NCBI GenBank assembly: GCA_025345505.1
Contig: JANVCC010000120.1
Coordinates: 1,060,940 to 1,124,939, forward strand
Length of the DNA stretch: 64,000 nucleotides
Direction of reading: 5' to 3'
Source of the DNA: Todiramphus chloris collaris
Taxonomy: Eukaryota > Chordata > Aves > Coraciiformes > Alcedinidae
Position numbers and translations under genes: made by a program. A model generated the notes under the pieces. It saw only the letters and a list, made by a program, of their open reading frames with translations. It was not told the origin of the DNA and searched no databases. Shown here in pieces: positions 1 to 11,225 of the stretch (the first letter of the stretch is position 1; every line of letters starts with the position of its first letter).

Positions 1-2214
1 TTTGGGCTCCAGGAGCAGCAGACGGTTCATAGCTGGCTCCAAATGGAGTCCTGCCACCCTGGGGTGGCACCGCAGGGACCCTTCCAGCTCTCACGGTGGT
101 GAGAGCCAGCTGCAGAGTGCCAGTCCCCTCCCCGGAAAAATGCCCTGGCTTTGAAGCACGATTCAGTCCTAAGTGAGGATGAATGCAAAACATGAGAGTT
201 TTGGCAGGAAAAGATTTCTGGGGAAATTCCAGCCTGACAGAACAGAGACCTCGGCACGCACAGGAAGGGGGGACGGGTCCCTGGAGGCAGGGACCGGGCA
301 GTATCATTGTGATCTTCCCTCCTGGAGAAAAAAAGAAATCAGCAGGCAGCTTTCCCCATGGAAATGTTTCCGTGTTGGAAGAGAAGCCAACAAGCCATCG
401 TCACCCACGGCAGCAGGCGCTGCCATCCCGGATGCCGTGTGCAGGGCAGATGGAGCAGCTCGGGGGGGACCTGCCACTCAGCCACCAGCGACACCAACCC
501 CTGTCAGCAGGGCAGTGCCAGCTGATGACAAGCAAATTGCTGTCTGCTTTAGGGACGTAGTCGTTTTTCTGGAGTGGCATTAGGGAAATTGGGTGCCTGG
601 TGTAGCAGGGCACAAGAATTCCCCTGAAATCCTTGCCAGCATCAATGGGCACCCAATGAATTTTGGTCCCACCTGTTGGGTTGGTCTGAGCTGATTCAGT
701 AAAGCAATCTATGGGTAGCGCAGTGGCTGATGGTTCTGCACTTGCCTGCAAATCTGTCCTGTGCAGGGAGGGCGAGGGATGGGCAGCAGTGTGCCAGACC
801 CAGGGGTTTCTCTGCCCCAGGTCAGTGTTGCTGGGCCAGGTGCATTGAGGCACCACTACCCTCCTGCTGGGATGGAAAGGAAGGGGACAGAGGGTCCTCC
901 CCATGACTCAGCCCTCCCTGGTCGCAGCTCCTGGAGGAATGGGGCTGGTGAATATTTTTTTAATGCTCAAAACTCCCAGAGAAAAACCTGAAAATGTGTC
1001 AGAAAGGTCTAAGGCTAACGAGGCTTTTGAAGGATCTGTCCTTTAAAGGATTCACCAGGCTATGTGAGCTCTGCCTTCCCATGGCCTTAGCACAGTGGGA
1101 ACCAGTGATTCTGTGGGAGATGCTGATAGCTCGTGTCCTCCTGCCTCTGTGATCTGGAGATGCTCTGACAGCTTCTCTGGGGCAAATAAACGGGCTACAA
1201 GAGCAGCCAGACCAAGGCAGCATCTGAGTCCTAAATAAGGGGCCCAGCCTAACACGACCCTGGCCCAGTTGGGAACTGCAAGGGTGTGCACAAAGGGATG
1301 GCCAAGAGCAAGGGCCAGGCATGGCTGACATGAGTCACCAGCCCCGTGAAGAGTTACTGCCTGTCAGATCGATGTTACACCACATCAGTGACCAGCTTAG
1401 TCTGACAGGGCTCCATGGATGGGTGAAGGCTCCACGGGGCAGAGGCACTTGCATGGAGAAGGAGGGGAACTGCTTGGAGATGGTAAAATCAGTGTTGTGA
1501 CACAGCCCTGCGAGTGCTGATGGGCTGGGACTGAGCTGTATGGGGCAGAGAGGCTCGAGGGCTCAGGGTCTGACATGGTGTGTGAGGAGGTCCTGCACAA
1601 GCCCTGCAGATCCTAAAGGTTTCTGCCTTAGGTACCAGCATCTTGGGCACATCACTGGGCACAGTGGTATGGCTGAGACAGCTTTGGAGGGTGAGATTGG
1701 TGTGGCCATAACACCAGCAAAGTTCTGGCACACCCTAGGTGACTGACCCCAGCCCAGACAGCCTTGCAATGCTCCCTGTGATGTTGGCTTTGATGTGCTC
1801 CACCCCAGCAGCGACTGTGCTCCCAAGACGAAGCAAAAGGCGTGTGCTTTGCAAAGCAGGAGGGCTCCATCTGCTCTCATTGCAAGCACAATGGAAATTC
1901 AGTCTCCCAGCAGCCACTGGACCCTCCAGGGACTTGCTGAGCACTGGACCAGGCTGTGTTGAACCTGCAGCCTTGCAGGGCTTGTTACCAGGTTGCTTGT
2001 GTCATCTGCCTGACCTTGGGGATGGGTGGGAAGGTGGGATGCACACTGGTCGTTGATTTCCCATCTGGACCTGTGGGCGAGAAGGATCAGATGCTCTGTA
2101 CCTTGGAGCTCTCTCCAACTTGGCTATTTCTTTGTGCCTTAAACAGCAATTAAGAATAAAAGTAGAGCTGCCTTTGCCTGCGAAAGGCTCTGTCTGACTC
2201 CTGTCTCCTCACTG
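1..2214. other. Unique DNA without a recognised gene
   Basis: No interspersed repeat, known exon or RNA gene was recognised here. The open frames are short (at most about 170 codons), overlap on both strands and carry no domain signature, so they are read as chance. An AATAAA at 2155-2160 is the only transcript-end-like signal, and nothing upstream supports a transcript. Confidence 0.6.
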
Positions 2215-2475
2215 CAGTGCTGCTCTGATTTCCATCTCATGCATATCTTATTTAACATTCTGGATACTGTTTTGAGTGCCCCAATATTTTAAAATAAATT
2301 GCTGCATGTAAAAGACTTAATGTCACATTCTGTTATTCTGACTGTTAAAAGAAAAGTGAAATCTTCAATGGGGCTAGTGGAGCAGAAGCAATCACGCAGA
2401 GGGAGGTCCTATTAATGTGTATTACGTTTCATTATTCCAGCGCTGCATGTCAACCAGCTTCTCATCAGAACTCAC
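2215..2475. other. AT-rich island, candidate noncoding element
   Basis: This stretch is clearly more AT-rich than its flanks and is dense in homeodomain-type cores (TTAAT, TTATT, TAATG, ATTA) and an ATGCATAT motif. It has no microsatellite structure. In bird genomes such islands inside GC-rich DNA are often conserved noncoding elements, but that is inference and no alignment was possible. Confidence 0.25.
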
Positions 2476-2639
2476 GCAACAGATCACAGCGTTAACTCCT
2501 TGCAACCAAACAGGGGGGCAGGCGTCTTAAACTCTTTCTGTGTTCCTGGCTTCCCCGGCGTCGTCTCTCTGATGCCGTTCCCGTGTCCCCAGCGCACACG
2601 CCTGCTCCGGCGCACGCTCCTCAGCCTTCCTCCCTGCCG

Positions 2640-2795
2640 AGGAGGAGTGGGGGGTGGGAGTGGGCTGTGCACCCTGGCAAAAGAGAGGGGGACAGTCAGG
2701 GAGATGGGGGAGGGAAGGGGTTGATGGAGAGGGATATGTGCAGGAAAAAAGCAGGGAGAGGATGAGAAGAGGATTGAGACAAAAGAGAAGAGGGT
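2640..2795. repeat. Purine-rich (GGA/GA) low-complexity tract
   Basis: The plus strand is almost all G and A with repeated GGGGGA, GAGAGG and AAGAG words over about 150 bases. It is imperfect, with no fixed period. Homopurine tracts of this kind can form triplex or G-rich structures; no function is claimed. Confidence 0.6.
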
Positions 2796-2918
2796 CCCCT
2801 GTGCCACCAGTGCATGCTGTCTTCTCCCAGCTCCCCAGCTCCATGAGATATCACATCAGGGAAGTCACGCCAGTGTCTTCCTTCCCTTGAAGGTCTCTCC
2901 AGGCCCTGGGTAGTTAGA

Positions 2919-3187
2919 ACCATAGAATTGTTCTGGTTGGAAAAGACCTTCAAGATCATCAAGGCCAACAGTTAACCCAGCACTGCCGAGAACACCACCA
3001 AACCACACCACCAAGCACCACCTCTACAGGACTTTTAAACCTCTGCAGGGATGGGGACTCCACCACTGCCCTGGGCAACCTGGGCCAGGGCTTAACCCTT
3101 TTGATGAAGAAATCTTTCCTAATGTCCAACCTAAACCTCTGCCTGGCACAACTTGAGTCCATTTCCTCTTATCCTATTGCTTGTTTG
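2919..3187 (-). mobile_element. CR1 LINE 3' fragment
   Basis: Read on the minus strand this is the 3' end of a bird CR1 non-LTR retrotransposon. On the plus strand it runs from the CATAGAATTG end through the characteristic 'ttggaaaagaccttcaagat' stretch to the segment corresponding to the RT ORF C-terminus. It is 5' truncated, as most CR1 copies are, and the terminal octamer repeat has decayed to one unit. Peptide scraps on the minus strand (RFRLDIRKDFFIKRVKPWPR) match the usual CR1 ORF2 tail. The copy is dead. Confidence 0.93.
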
Positions 3188-4828
3188 GTCTTTCCAGCCC
3201 CTTGGCTGTTCTCCTTAGCATCCTCCTGCCAGAAAATGCTCTCTGGACCAACCTACAAAGCACACACTGGCCTCAGGGGTGTGATAGGTGCTACAGGAGA
3301 ATCACAGTCATGGTGGGGGAAGGGGATGTGGGGAAGAGGAGAAACATTGCAGTCCTGGGTCAGATGCAGAGTCTCTGACTGAAGGGGAGGTGAAGGGAGC
3401 CACTGGGTAGCAGAGGGGATGAAAGGAGGCCACAAGGAAGGAGAAAATGCCTGCCCTAAATTACAGGTGGCCCCAGCAGGCTTTTAAGCTTCATGTTTCC
3501 CCATTCTCTGCGATGAAAAGGCTCCACCTCCATCGTGGTCCATCAGGAAATGGGCAACGCGGTGCTGCCATGCCCTGCATGTGCTGAAGTGTGGAAAAAT
3601 GGGCTGAAGGTCCAGATCTTGTTATCAGACCAGGTTCACTGTGCATGTGGCTGTGTGGACCCATGCTGCTGAGGAGCAGCTCTTTTCAGGGAGGAAAAGG
3701 CTCTCCGGAGAAGGTGAGCTGATATATGCAACATCTAAAATACCTGCCACAGCCCACTGGGGGTGAAGAGGGCTCAGGGTGGGCCTGTGGGCTGGGATGG
3801 AACTGGTAAATGTCAGTTTGCTGGGCACAAAGCCCAAGGAAGGTATTGGAGAGGGACTGGAGTAGCATTTCCCTGCTCCTATCGTGGGGCCTGTCCAGCC
3901 CCAGTATGAGAGTGGGGAGCACTGAGGACCTGGCAGAGCCTCTGTGCACCATCCTGCCACAGCTACCCCACCCTCCAGCCCACGAGAGGAATAAATGTGA
4001 AAGGTTTGCCTCTAATCCCTCTTTTTCCATCCACACCTCACCAGGGCACAGCTCTCTGGGTGTGGTGTTAGGCATCCAACACTGCTGGGCACCCAGAAGG
4101 TGGGAAGAGGCAGCAGGTCTGTGGAGTGGGTGGTGGGCAGAACCTCATCCAGCTGACCATTCAGGGGCCATGCGACAAACATCTGTCTCCACTTGCTTGT
4201 GTTAAGCCTGGTCTACGCTGGGAAACTCCAGCTGTGTCTGAGCCCAAGAGTCCCTGAGCAGCCTGGGCAGGGGAGCCATGCCAAGCACCCCTACTCTGCA
4301 ACAGATTGCAAAGCATGTGTATTTAAATCACACCGTGCAGAAACATCCTTACAACCTGTTTGGGGAGCAAAAAGCCACCGCAGGCTGGGACACGGCTCAG
4401 TGAGGTGCCACAGGGCTGCTCTAGGGAGCACAGGCACAGTGGAGATGAGGGATCTGGGTCATGGCTGATGGCACGTGTGCCCCGGTCCCGGGGATCCTGC
4501 TGCTGTTGGGAAACTCCCAGGGGAATTGTGAGGAAAGGCTGGAGTGATCACTGGGAAAAGGGATTTTCAGGCAATGGGGAGGGAGGGCACGTGGGATGGA
4601 CCAGGGAGGGCACATGAGGTTGTTTCAGGCCTGAAGGTGTCCATCTGTGTCCTTGGGACACAAGGGGATTGGAAAGTCATGGGGGATGGTGCTGAGCCCC
4701 CACTCTGACCTCCCTTGTGCTCTCTATCCCAGTGGGCTTGGTCCCATAGGAGCAACAGGTGCTGATACAGGAGTGTTACACCCACGACAGGCACTGGAAA
4801 GGCACAACACACACAGGGGTGTAGCCAG
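3188..4828. other. Unique DNA without a recognised gene
   Basis: No repeat or known exon was recognised. It holds one microexon-like configuration at 3690-3713, described under findings. The open frames overlap on both strands and look like chance. Confidence 0.55.
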
Positions 4829-4990
4829 ATCATAGTATCAGTCATAGAACAGCTTGGCTTGGAAGGGACCTTCAAGATCACCTAATTCCAACCCCTCTGC
4901 CATGGGCAGGGGCACCTCCCACTAGACCAGGTTGCTCCAAGTTGGCCTTGAACTCTTGCATGGAGGGGGCATCCACACTCTCAACCTCAT
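4829..4990 (-). mobile_element. CR1 LINE 3' fragment
   Basis: A short, 5'-truncated CR1 end in minus orientation. The plus strand shows a decayed CATAGTATC/CATAGAAC tail, then 'ttggaagggaccttcaagat' and the typical stretch about a removed-from-centre gene, 'ctcccactagaccaggttgc'. Homology fades after about 4990. It differs in wording from the copy at 2919, so it belongs to a different CR1 subfamily. Confidence 0.92.
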
Positions 4991-7230
4991 CATTCAGCAC
5001 TCACCCAGCACAGGCAACGCTGGACCTGCTCTCTACACCTTGGGGCTTGGTGGGAGCACGGTGCCTGTGCTGCCTTCCCTCCCCAGAGATGACATATCTA
5101 CTTGGGATTGGCATCACAGGGCTGCCACCCTCTGCACTACCAGCTCTGAATTTTACTGTCCCTCTCAGCATCCTCCCAGTGTCAAGTCAAAGGTACAAAA
5201 CCGGCTGGTGGAACCCATCCCTACCTCCCATTGGCAGGGTCAGCTGAGTGGCAGTTCTGTGTTGTGCTTTGGGGAAGGGGATGTTTGGAAGCACAGGCAC
5301 AGGGAGCCCATCAGGGTGCTGGGGCTGCTCAGGATTGCTTCTGGGGAAAATGGAAACCCTGCAAAGAGAATGTATTTTGCAGCAATCGAAGTTGGGTGGT
5401 TTGTATTCCCATTTTCTGTAGGTTTGTTTTGTTTCCTGCTCCAGCTTTTCACAGCCTCTGTTGCTGTATTTGCCTTTTTTTCCTTTTTTTTTTTTTCTTT
5501 TGTGGTTCTGAGGGATTTGAGGCTTTTCTATGACAACAATTAAAGTTTGGATTATGAATTTCTCGGGTGGTGGGAAAAACCTTATTTTTCAGTTCAGTCC
5601 ATTTCCAACTGAATACCTGATGCTCCCAAAGCTCCACCCCAGCTCAGACCAGGGGCTCAGACCAGATGCTGCAGCAGGAAGGGTGATGCACATTTCTGGG
5701 TGTTGAGAGGTGCTGGTGTAAGTGAGGAGTGTGAGTGCAGAAGCTTGTCAGGATGACAGCCCTGCGCCCTGAGAGAGACTGAAACCCACCTGACATCTCC
5801 TGAGCTGCCTCCACCCCAGCGTGGGTCCCTCTGGGCTCAGGTCCATGGCAGGGAGAGGGGGCAGGAGGCATCACATGTGCTGTCTCTCCCCAAACCTGTC
5901 TCCCTTTCTTCCAATCTTTCAAAGAATGCATTAAAAAAAGAAATGAGAAGCTACCCAAAGCTTGTTTATTCTTCCCCCCCCCCTTTCTCTCTGTCCCTCC
6001 CCAGTGCTGCAGCTGGTGGTCCTGCTGGCCTGACTCTGCCACCCCCGCCAAGCCCAGGAGACCCCACCCTGGCCCCTCACAACCACACCACAGAAAACCT
6101 GTGGCAAGATCAGGTTTTGGGGACTGAGGAGGCACTAAAGCCAAGCTCAGCAAACCCCTGCAGCAGGACATCTCCACGGGTGAGGGGTGGGCTGAGGCTG
6201 CAGGAGCAGGGCAAGGCAAAGCGCTGCTCAGCAGCGGGGAGGAGGGAGAGGTCCCTTGCTCTGCTCTTACTGGGGCTACAGAATGCATCCAGAGGCACTT
6301 ACCCTTCATCTTCACCTCCTTCTGAGTGTCTGCGCCCGTGAACTTGCAGCAGTTCAGAGCTGCCCAGCACCAGCCTGGAGCCTGTAGCCCAGGAGGGCAA
6401 ATGCCACATCCCTTGCTCCTTCCAGCCGCCCTTCCCAATGGTCTGAGCTCTGTCCTAGCATGGCTGGAGAGCACAGAGACACTGTGAGACAAACCACATC
6501 ATGGTGGAGAGGTTCCATTTTTAAAGCTATGACCCCCAGTAAGGCAGGGGAAAGGTACCATCCCCAAGGGTCTCCTGGCTCTGCCCTGGCTTCGTGCCAC
6601 TGCTTTATCACCAGGCTTGCTTGGTTTGTCTGCACTGAGACCCTGTCTGGTCCTTCTCATTAAATCTGGTCTGACCAGCACCAGTTGGCTAATGTGGTGG
6701 CCGAACTGGAGCAGCCTCACCCCGTGCATGACATGGTAGTACAGCTTTGGTTAAGCTGGGAATAGTTTGGCTGAGGTTTTGTTACCTGAACCTCCACCAG
6801 CCCTCTCCAGAGCCCAGAGGTGGATGCTGGGAGAGACTCAAAGCTCAGATTATCCAGATTATTGTGCACTGAGCTGTAATAGTAGCACCAGTAGTCCTTG
6901 GTCAAGCACATCACAGGAGGGCCTCTTCTAGGGACACACAGGTCAAGAGATGCTTGGAGCAGGACGTACAACCTTATGGAGGACTAGCCTGGGTAGTCCA
7001 AGTCTCTGCTCACACCGAAGCTGAGCAGGAAATATCATCCCACCCTCCTTGGCCAAGCTGCCTCCTTCTGAGCCATCCCTGTGATGTGCATGACCCAGGA
7101 TACCCTCTGTCTCCGTGGTCATCTCCAGCCCAGGCCCCAGAGACCTCTGGATCCTTCTTTTGTTCCTTGGACCGGCCTCGCCATGGATGCCTCCTGTTGC
7201 TGAGCGGTGCAGGAGGCTGTGAGGTGACCC
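4991..7230. other. Unique DNA without a recognised gene
   Basis: No interspersed repeat was recognised. A minus-strand open frame of 282 codons (5644-6492) has no recognisable domain and contains a good donor-like site at 6296-6302 (minus strand), treated under findings as an exon-like configuration. A T-rich tract lies at 5475-5511. Confidence 0.5.
5475..5511. repeat. T-rich tract
   Basis: A nearly pure run of T with isolated C residues over about 37 bases. It could be a decayed poly(A) tail of a minus-strand insertion, but no element was recognised next to it. Confidence 0.7.
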
Positions 7231-7386
7231 CTGACATTAACCTAATTGTTCCCTCTCTTTGATTAGATGCACCACAAAGCTGGTAAATGGATCAAATTAA
7301 ATTTGAGTGGCGGCAGCACAGCTTTGGAACGCTGATTAGATTTGAAAATACCACATTTAAATATCTTAGCATTTGTGGGGATTAGG
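7231..7386. other. AT-rich island, candidate noncoding element
   Basis: An abrupt AT-rich block in GC-rich DNA, containing TTGATTAGA, ATCAAATTAAAT, CTGATTAGAT and CATTTAAATAT. Two GATTAGA words about 70 bases apart and several ATTA cores suggest homeodomain-type sites. It is bounded on the right by a G-rich purine tract (about 7385-7445). Function is inferred only from composition and motifs. Confidence 0.3.
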
Positions 7387-8617
7387 AGAGAGAGGGGGAA
7401 CAGGAGCAGTGGGGGAAGTGGAGGAAGGGGGGGGTGGGGAAGAGGCAGTGCCAGCCCCCCACGGGCACAGGTCTGCACTGGGATGCCCAGCTTGGGCAAC
7501 CCCCTGCCCCTGGGTACCAGCACCAGCTCTCCAGCTTGGCATGTGGAGGGTCAATTCTGATCTCCTGCATCAGGCACCTGGTTCCAGGTTCATCCTGAGG
7601 TTTAGCATCCCTGGATGGGATGGGTTGGCTCCTGCACCTCCCACCACACTGCCGTCCCTTCCAGCCCCACCTGCCTGCTCCTAAATGTCATCTGGAGTGG
7701 CTGAGATTTATGCTGCACAAGGAAATGCAAACGGCAACACAAGCCCATAAATGGGAAAGAAAACAGGAGCCTGGGAAAGGGGACTGGTGCTGTGTCTGGA
7801 TACTGACTGTGGCAGGGCTGGGTCGTGGGCACCAAGTCACCCCTCCTGTGTCACTGCAGGTCCAGCCAGAAACAGCCCCCAGCTCCTGTCAGTCACGGAC
7901 CCCAGCACACTGGGACCACAAAACCCCAGCCCAACTCTGCAGCATTGAGGGGGACAAGCTGGATGACCCATCCCAGAGAGTGCTGGAATTGCTGTGACTG
8001 GACTGGACTGGAAGGGACTGATATTGGGCAGGCTGCTTCCCCTGGGGACCACCTTCCCAGGGCATTCAGGAGGCCATCTCTGAAAGCCCTCGGGGGAAAT
8101 ACTGCACTAATAGACAACTCGTGTGCAGATGTGTGTGTCAGGAGGTCGGTCGGGAGGTTTAGGTGGTGCTCAGGGGCAGATGAATGATGGAGGAAAGTGT
8201 CCACGGATAATTACTCCGTGGAAGATTCCAGGAGTCACAGGCACTGTCTCTGACAGGGGATCTTGGCTCACTCTGGCTCTGAGGGAGCACACTGATGCTG
8301 GCAGCATGTCGAGATGGACCAATGAGCTCAGCTCCTGCTGGGCCCCTCCGGGGAGAAGGACACGGCTCTCCCTCATAGCTCTGGGGTGCTGGTGCTTGCT
8401 GGCGTTTGCCAAGCGAAGCGCGTTGATAGAAGGAGGTGGTGGCCAGGCCCCTGCCCACCTGCCCACGCCACCCCATCGTGCTGCAGTGAGATGGGTCGGA
8501 GGAAGGCAAGGTGCCACCAGAGCTTGGAAACCTCTCCTTGGATCTGGTGCAGTATCTGCCCCTGCCCCGGGCTGTGGCCTGCAGCAACCCAGAGTGGCTG
8601 TCTGGAGGTGCCAACCC
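7387..8617. other. Unique DNA without a recognised gene
   Basis: It begins with a G/A-rich tract (about 7385-7445), followed by ordinary mixed sequence. No repeat, exon or RNA gene was recognised. Confidence 0.55.
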
Positions 8618-8890
8618 AGGGGTGTGCGCACGAACGCGCGTGCACTGAAGGCTCCCCATGCCGTGAGCACACGAGAGCATGTGCAGACGTGCACAAGCAG
8701 AGGCGGGGTACGCGTGCGTGCCCTGGGGGCAGCTCGTGCCCCAGCCTGCCTGTGCTCGCCGGGGTGGGCAGCACCCGGCAGCTCCGTGCACACTCGGGGG
8801 AGCGGGGCCGTGCGTGGGAGCTGCGTGGCAAGCGGGGCTGCGGTGACATCACCAAAACACACGCACGTCCTTCGAGAGCGCGCAGGAGGC
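8618..8890. promoter_or_regulatory. CpG-dense block (CpG-island-like)
   Basis: About 30 or more CpG dinucleotides can be counted by eye in roughly 270 bases, far above the surroundings, including ACGCGCG and GTACGCGTGCG clusters and several GTGCGTG words. There is no visible TATA box or downstream exon. The long open frames that cross it on both strands are expected from stop-codon depletion in CpG-rich DNA. It could be a promoter, an orphan CpG island or a GC-rich minisatellite relic. Confidence 0.5.
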
Positions 8891-10429
8891 AGGCCAGCTC
8901 TCTGCTAAGCAGAAACAGCTGGGGCACATCTGGCTCCCATCAGAGGGACTCCGAAACATCTTTAGAAGAGTGAGAGAAAGAAAAGAGAGAGTAAAACTCC
9001 TGCTGGGGCTTTCCGGTGCATCCCAGCACCTCGCACCGAGTCCAGCCACTACCTGGGGCCAAGTTCCTGCTTGCCTCCTTCCAGCTGTCCCCCAGACAGA
9101 AGAGTTCCAGGAAAAGAAGTGAGATTCAAAAGGAAAACTGTCATGGTGGGGAAAAGGAGGAGCACCGAGGGTTTGCAAGGAGCTCTGTGCCTCCAGCCTC
9201 CCTGCAGCAGGCAGAGCTGGAGCTGCTGGGAGCTGCTGGGAGCAGCTGGGAGTGCTGGTGGCAGCAGATCAGAGAGGGGGCTGGAAACCTTCTCTGCAAA
9301 CCTGTCCTGGGTAGGAAGGGCAGCACGAGCCAGCTCTGCCGGGCAGAGGGGCCTGGCCACTGAGATGGTCAAAAAGGGGTGGGGGCTGCAGGTCTGTCCT
9401 CACGCAGACCTGCCTCTGGATGCCCATCTGCCACCAGATCTCTCAGGTGGCCTTGGTGCATCCCCGAGCATTCTCTTCCTCTTGGAGAACACTTGGATGC
9501 CAGCGCTGGGGAGGACCCCAGGAGTGAGGAGGGCTTTATGGTAATAGCAACAAGATGTGGGTGATTCAGCTGTCAGCCATAAATCCCAGCCCGGAGAGGA
9601 CAGTTAAATAGGAAATGTCCCACTGGAAATTTTAACATTTCAACACTATTTCCATTCTGGGAAAAGAATAAATTTTAAGAAGTGCCGAGTCCCAACACCT
9701 TGGTAAGGAGTGAATGCAGGGGTGGGGTTGAAGGACATCACTTCATCTAAGCAAAATGCTTTTGTCTTCCCCAGCAGAAACGCTGACATCAAAACAGGGT
9801 GTTTTGAGTTCATTGCAATCTGCGATGGAAGCCACGAGTTTTTCCTCCCATCCCAGACAGCAATGATGTGTCCAGACAGGCTGGGGGATGCCAGGCAGAG
9901 TAGTTTGGAACCCACTTTTTGGTCCTTTGCAGATCCTTGCCCTGAGTTGAAGGCTCTGTCTCCTTCACCCCAAGGCGCTGAGTCCCAGGGACACTTTATT
10001 TGTGAGCACTGGACAAGGCAAATATAAGATTTATGGGGCTTGTGTGAGGTTTGCAGCCTTGACGTTGGCAGATCTTAGACTATCCAGGCTCCGAGAGGCT
10101 GAGCTGAGCTGTGCAGTTCCTCTGCTGGGTGAGACTCACACTCTGCAGTGAGCTGTAGGTGCTTCAGCTGCTTCTCACTCATTTCCAACCCTCTGCAGAC
10201 CTCCCCTGGCTGACCCAGGACATCTTGCAAGGACAAACTTGGCTTCATAGTCCCTGGCAACCTCCTCCAGCACCGCTCCCCACCCTGCCCCAGGCACCCA
10301 GAGGTTCTCTGGCCATTGCTGTTGGACACCCAGGGAGACCACGCTTGCCTGGGGCTCTCCGGTGTCCTGGGCAGGCTCAGGTGGGGCCAGTTTCAGGGGC
10401 AGGAGGGATGTGGGACACATCTGCTGGCG
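8891..10429. other. Unique DNA without a recognised gene
   Basis: No repeat family or exon was recognised. A short tandem of a GGAGCTGCT-type word lies near 9219-9255. The stretch 9590-9720 is AT-richer but has no distinctive motif pattern. Confidence 0.55.
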
Positions 10430-10870
10430 CGGGAACACGTGCTGGGGTTTGAGCCCGGGGCTGTGTGCGCAGCAGGCAGCCTGCCTGTCGCTGCCTGTGC
10501 GGGCAGAGACGAGTTGCTCACGTGTGTGTGGGTGCGGAGGGCTGGGCTGCGTGGGTGCGCGGAACACGCGGTGCCTGCACACCCTGGGCTGCTCCTGACC
10601 GGGAACGTGGGGCCCGGAGGCTGGTGGGTGGGATGTGCCCTGCACGTGGGGTGGGTGCTGTGCAAGGGGTGCACGCAAGGCTCGGGGACTCGTAGACCCG
10701 GACTGGTGTGTCAGATCCGCTCCGTGCCCCCGAGCACGCGTCCACACCTCGGTGTGCGGTGGGATCTGCTCAATAAAAGCCCGGCTCGGGAGCAGGAGGG
10801 TCGGACACGTCCCCTGGCCTCCCACGTCCCCCGTGGCACCGTCCCCAGCTGGGGCCACCCGATGTGCAGG
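10430..10870. promoter_or_regulatory. CpG-dense block (CpG-island-like)
   Basis: About 40 CpG dinucleotides are visible over roughly 440 bases, with repeated CACGTG-like E-box words, GCGCGGAACACGCG and CCCGGCTCGGG. An AATAAA at 10772-10777 sits inside it but has no supporting transcript structure. Open frames of 200-300 codons on both strands reflect low stop density, not genes. It may be an orphan CpG island or distal promoter; an AT-rich candidate element follows 100 bases downstream. Confidence 0.5.
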
Positions 10871-10969
10871 GAAGGGGCGCAGGCCCTTCCAGCGTGAGCT
10901 GCGTGAGGCCCAGATGAAAAGCTGGGAGAGAGGGAGTTGCGGAGTCTGGGAGGGGAGCGGCGGGCAGAC

Positions 10970-11225
10970 AGCAGAGTGGATTTCTGCTTGAGTGGTTATT
11001 ATACCGTCGATTTGAAGAGACAGATGACGGCAGTGGCAGAGGAGGCAATAATTGAAAGCGCCATGAAACATTAATGAATGCCCAGGGACTGGATCAGGAG
11101 TTGTTAACGCTCACTTCGCTCTCTCTGTCTCGCTCTCTTTTTAAAGTCAAAATTGTTCCACTGCCCTCTAGGCGAAGGATTTTTTATTTATTTTTTTATT
11201 TTTTTAGTCCCTGATTTAAAGGTGT
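10970..11225. other. Candidate noncoding element downstream of the CpG block
   Basis: This region contains TGGTTATTATACC, GGCAATAATTGAAAG and CATTAATGAATG, then a pyrimidine-rich stretch and a T-rich tract at about 11178-11206. The first 130 bases are motif-dense and not repetitive. Position next to a CpG block fits an enhancer or promoter-flank element, but only composition supports this. Confidence 0.28.

Noticed and set aside
2155..2160. AATAAA as the 3' end of a gene
   Set aside because: No exon or coding frame upstream supports a transcript.
5644..6492. 282-codon minus-strand frame as a gene
   Set aside because: No domain or conserved-looking block; composition is generic Pro/Ser/Gly-rich. 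Only the donor-like site inside it was kept as a finding.
8123..8927. Open frames of 180-260 codons on both strands
   Set aside because: They cross a CpG-dense block where stop codons are rare; overlapping frames on both strands and no domain.
10772..10777. AATAAA in CpG-rich DNA as a transcript end or retroviral R region
   Set aside because: A single hexamer with no surrounding LTR or gene structure.
10175..11071. 298-codon minus-strand frame
   Set aside because: Same explanation: low stop density in CpG-rich DNA, no recognisable domain, overlapped by plus-strand frames.
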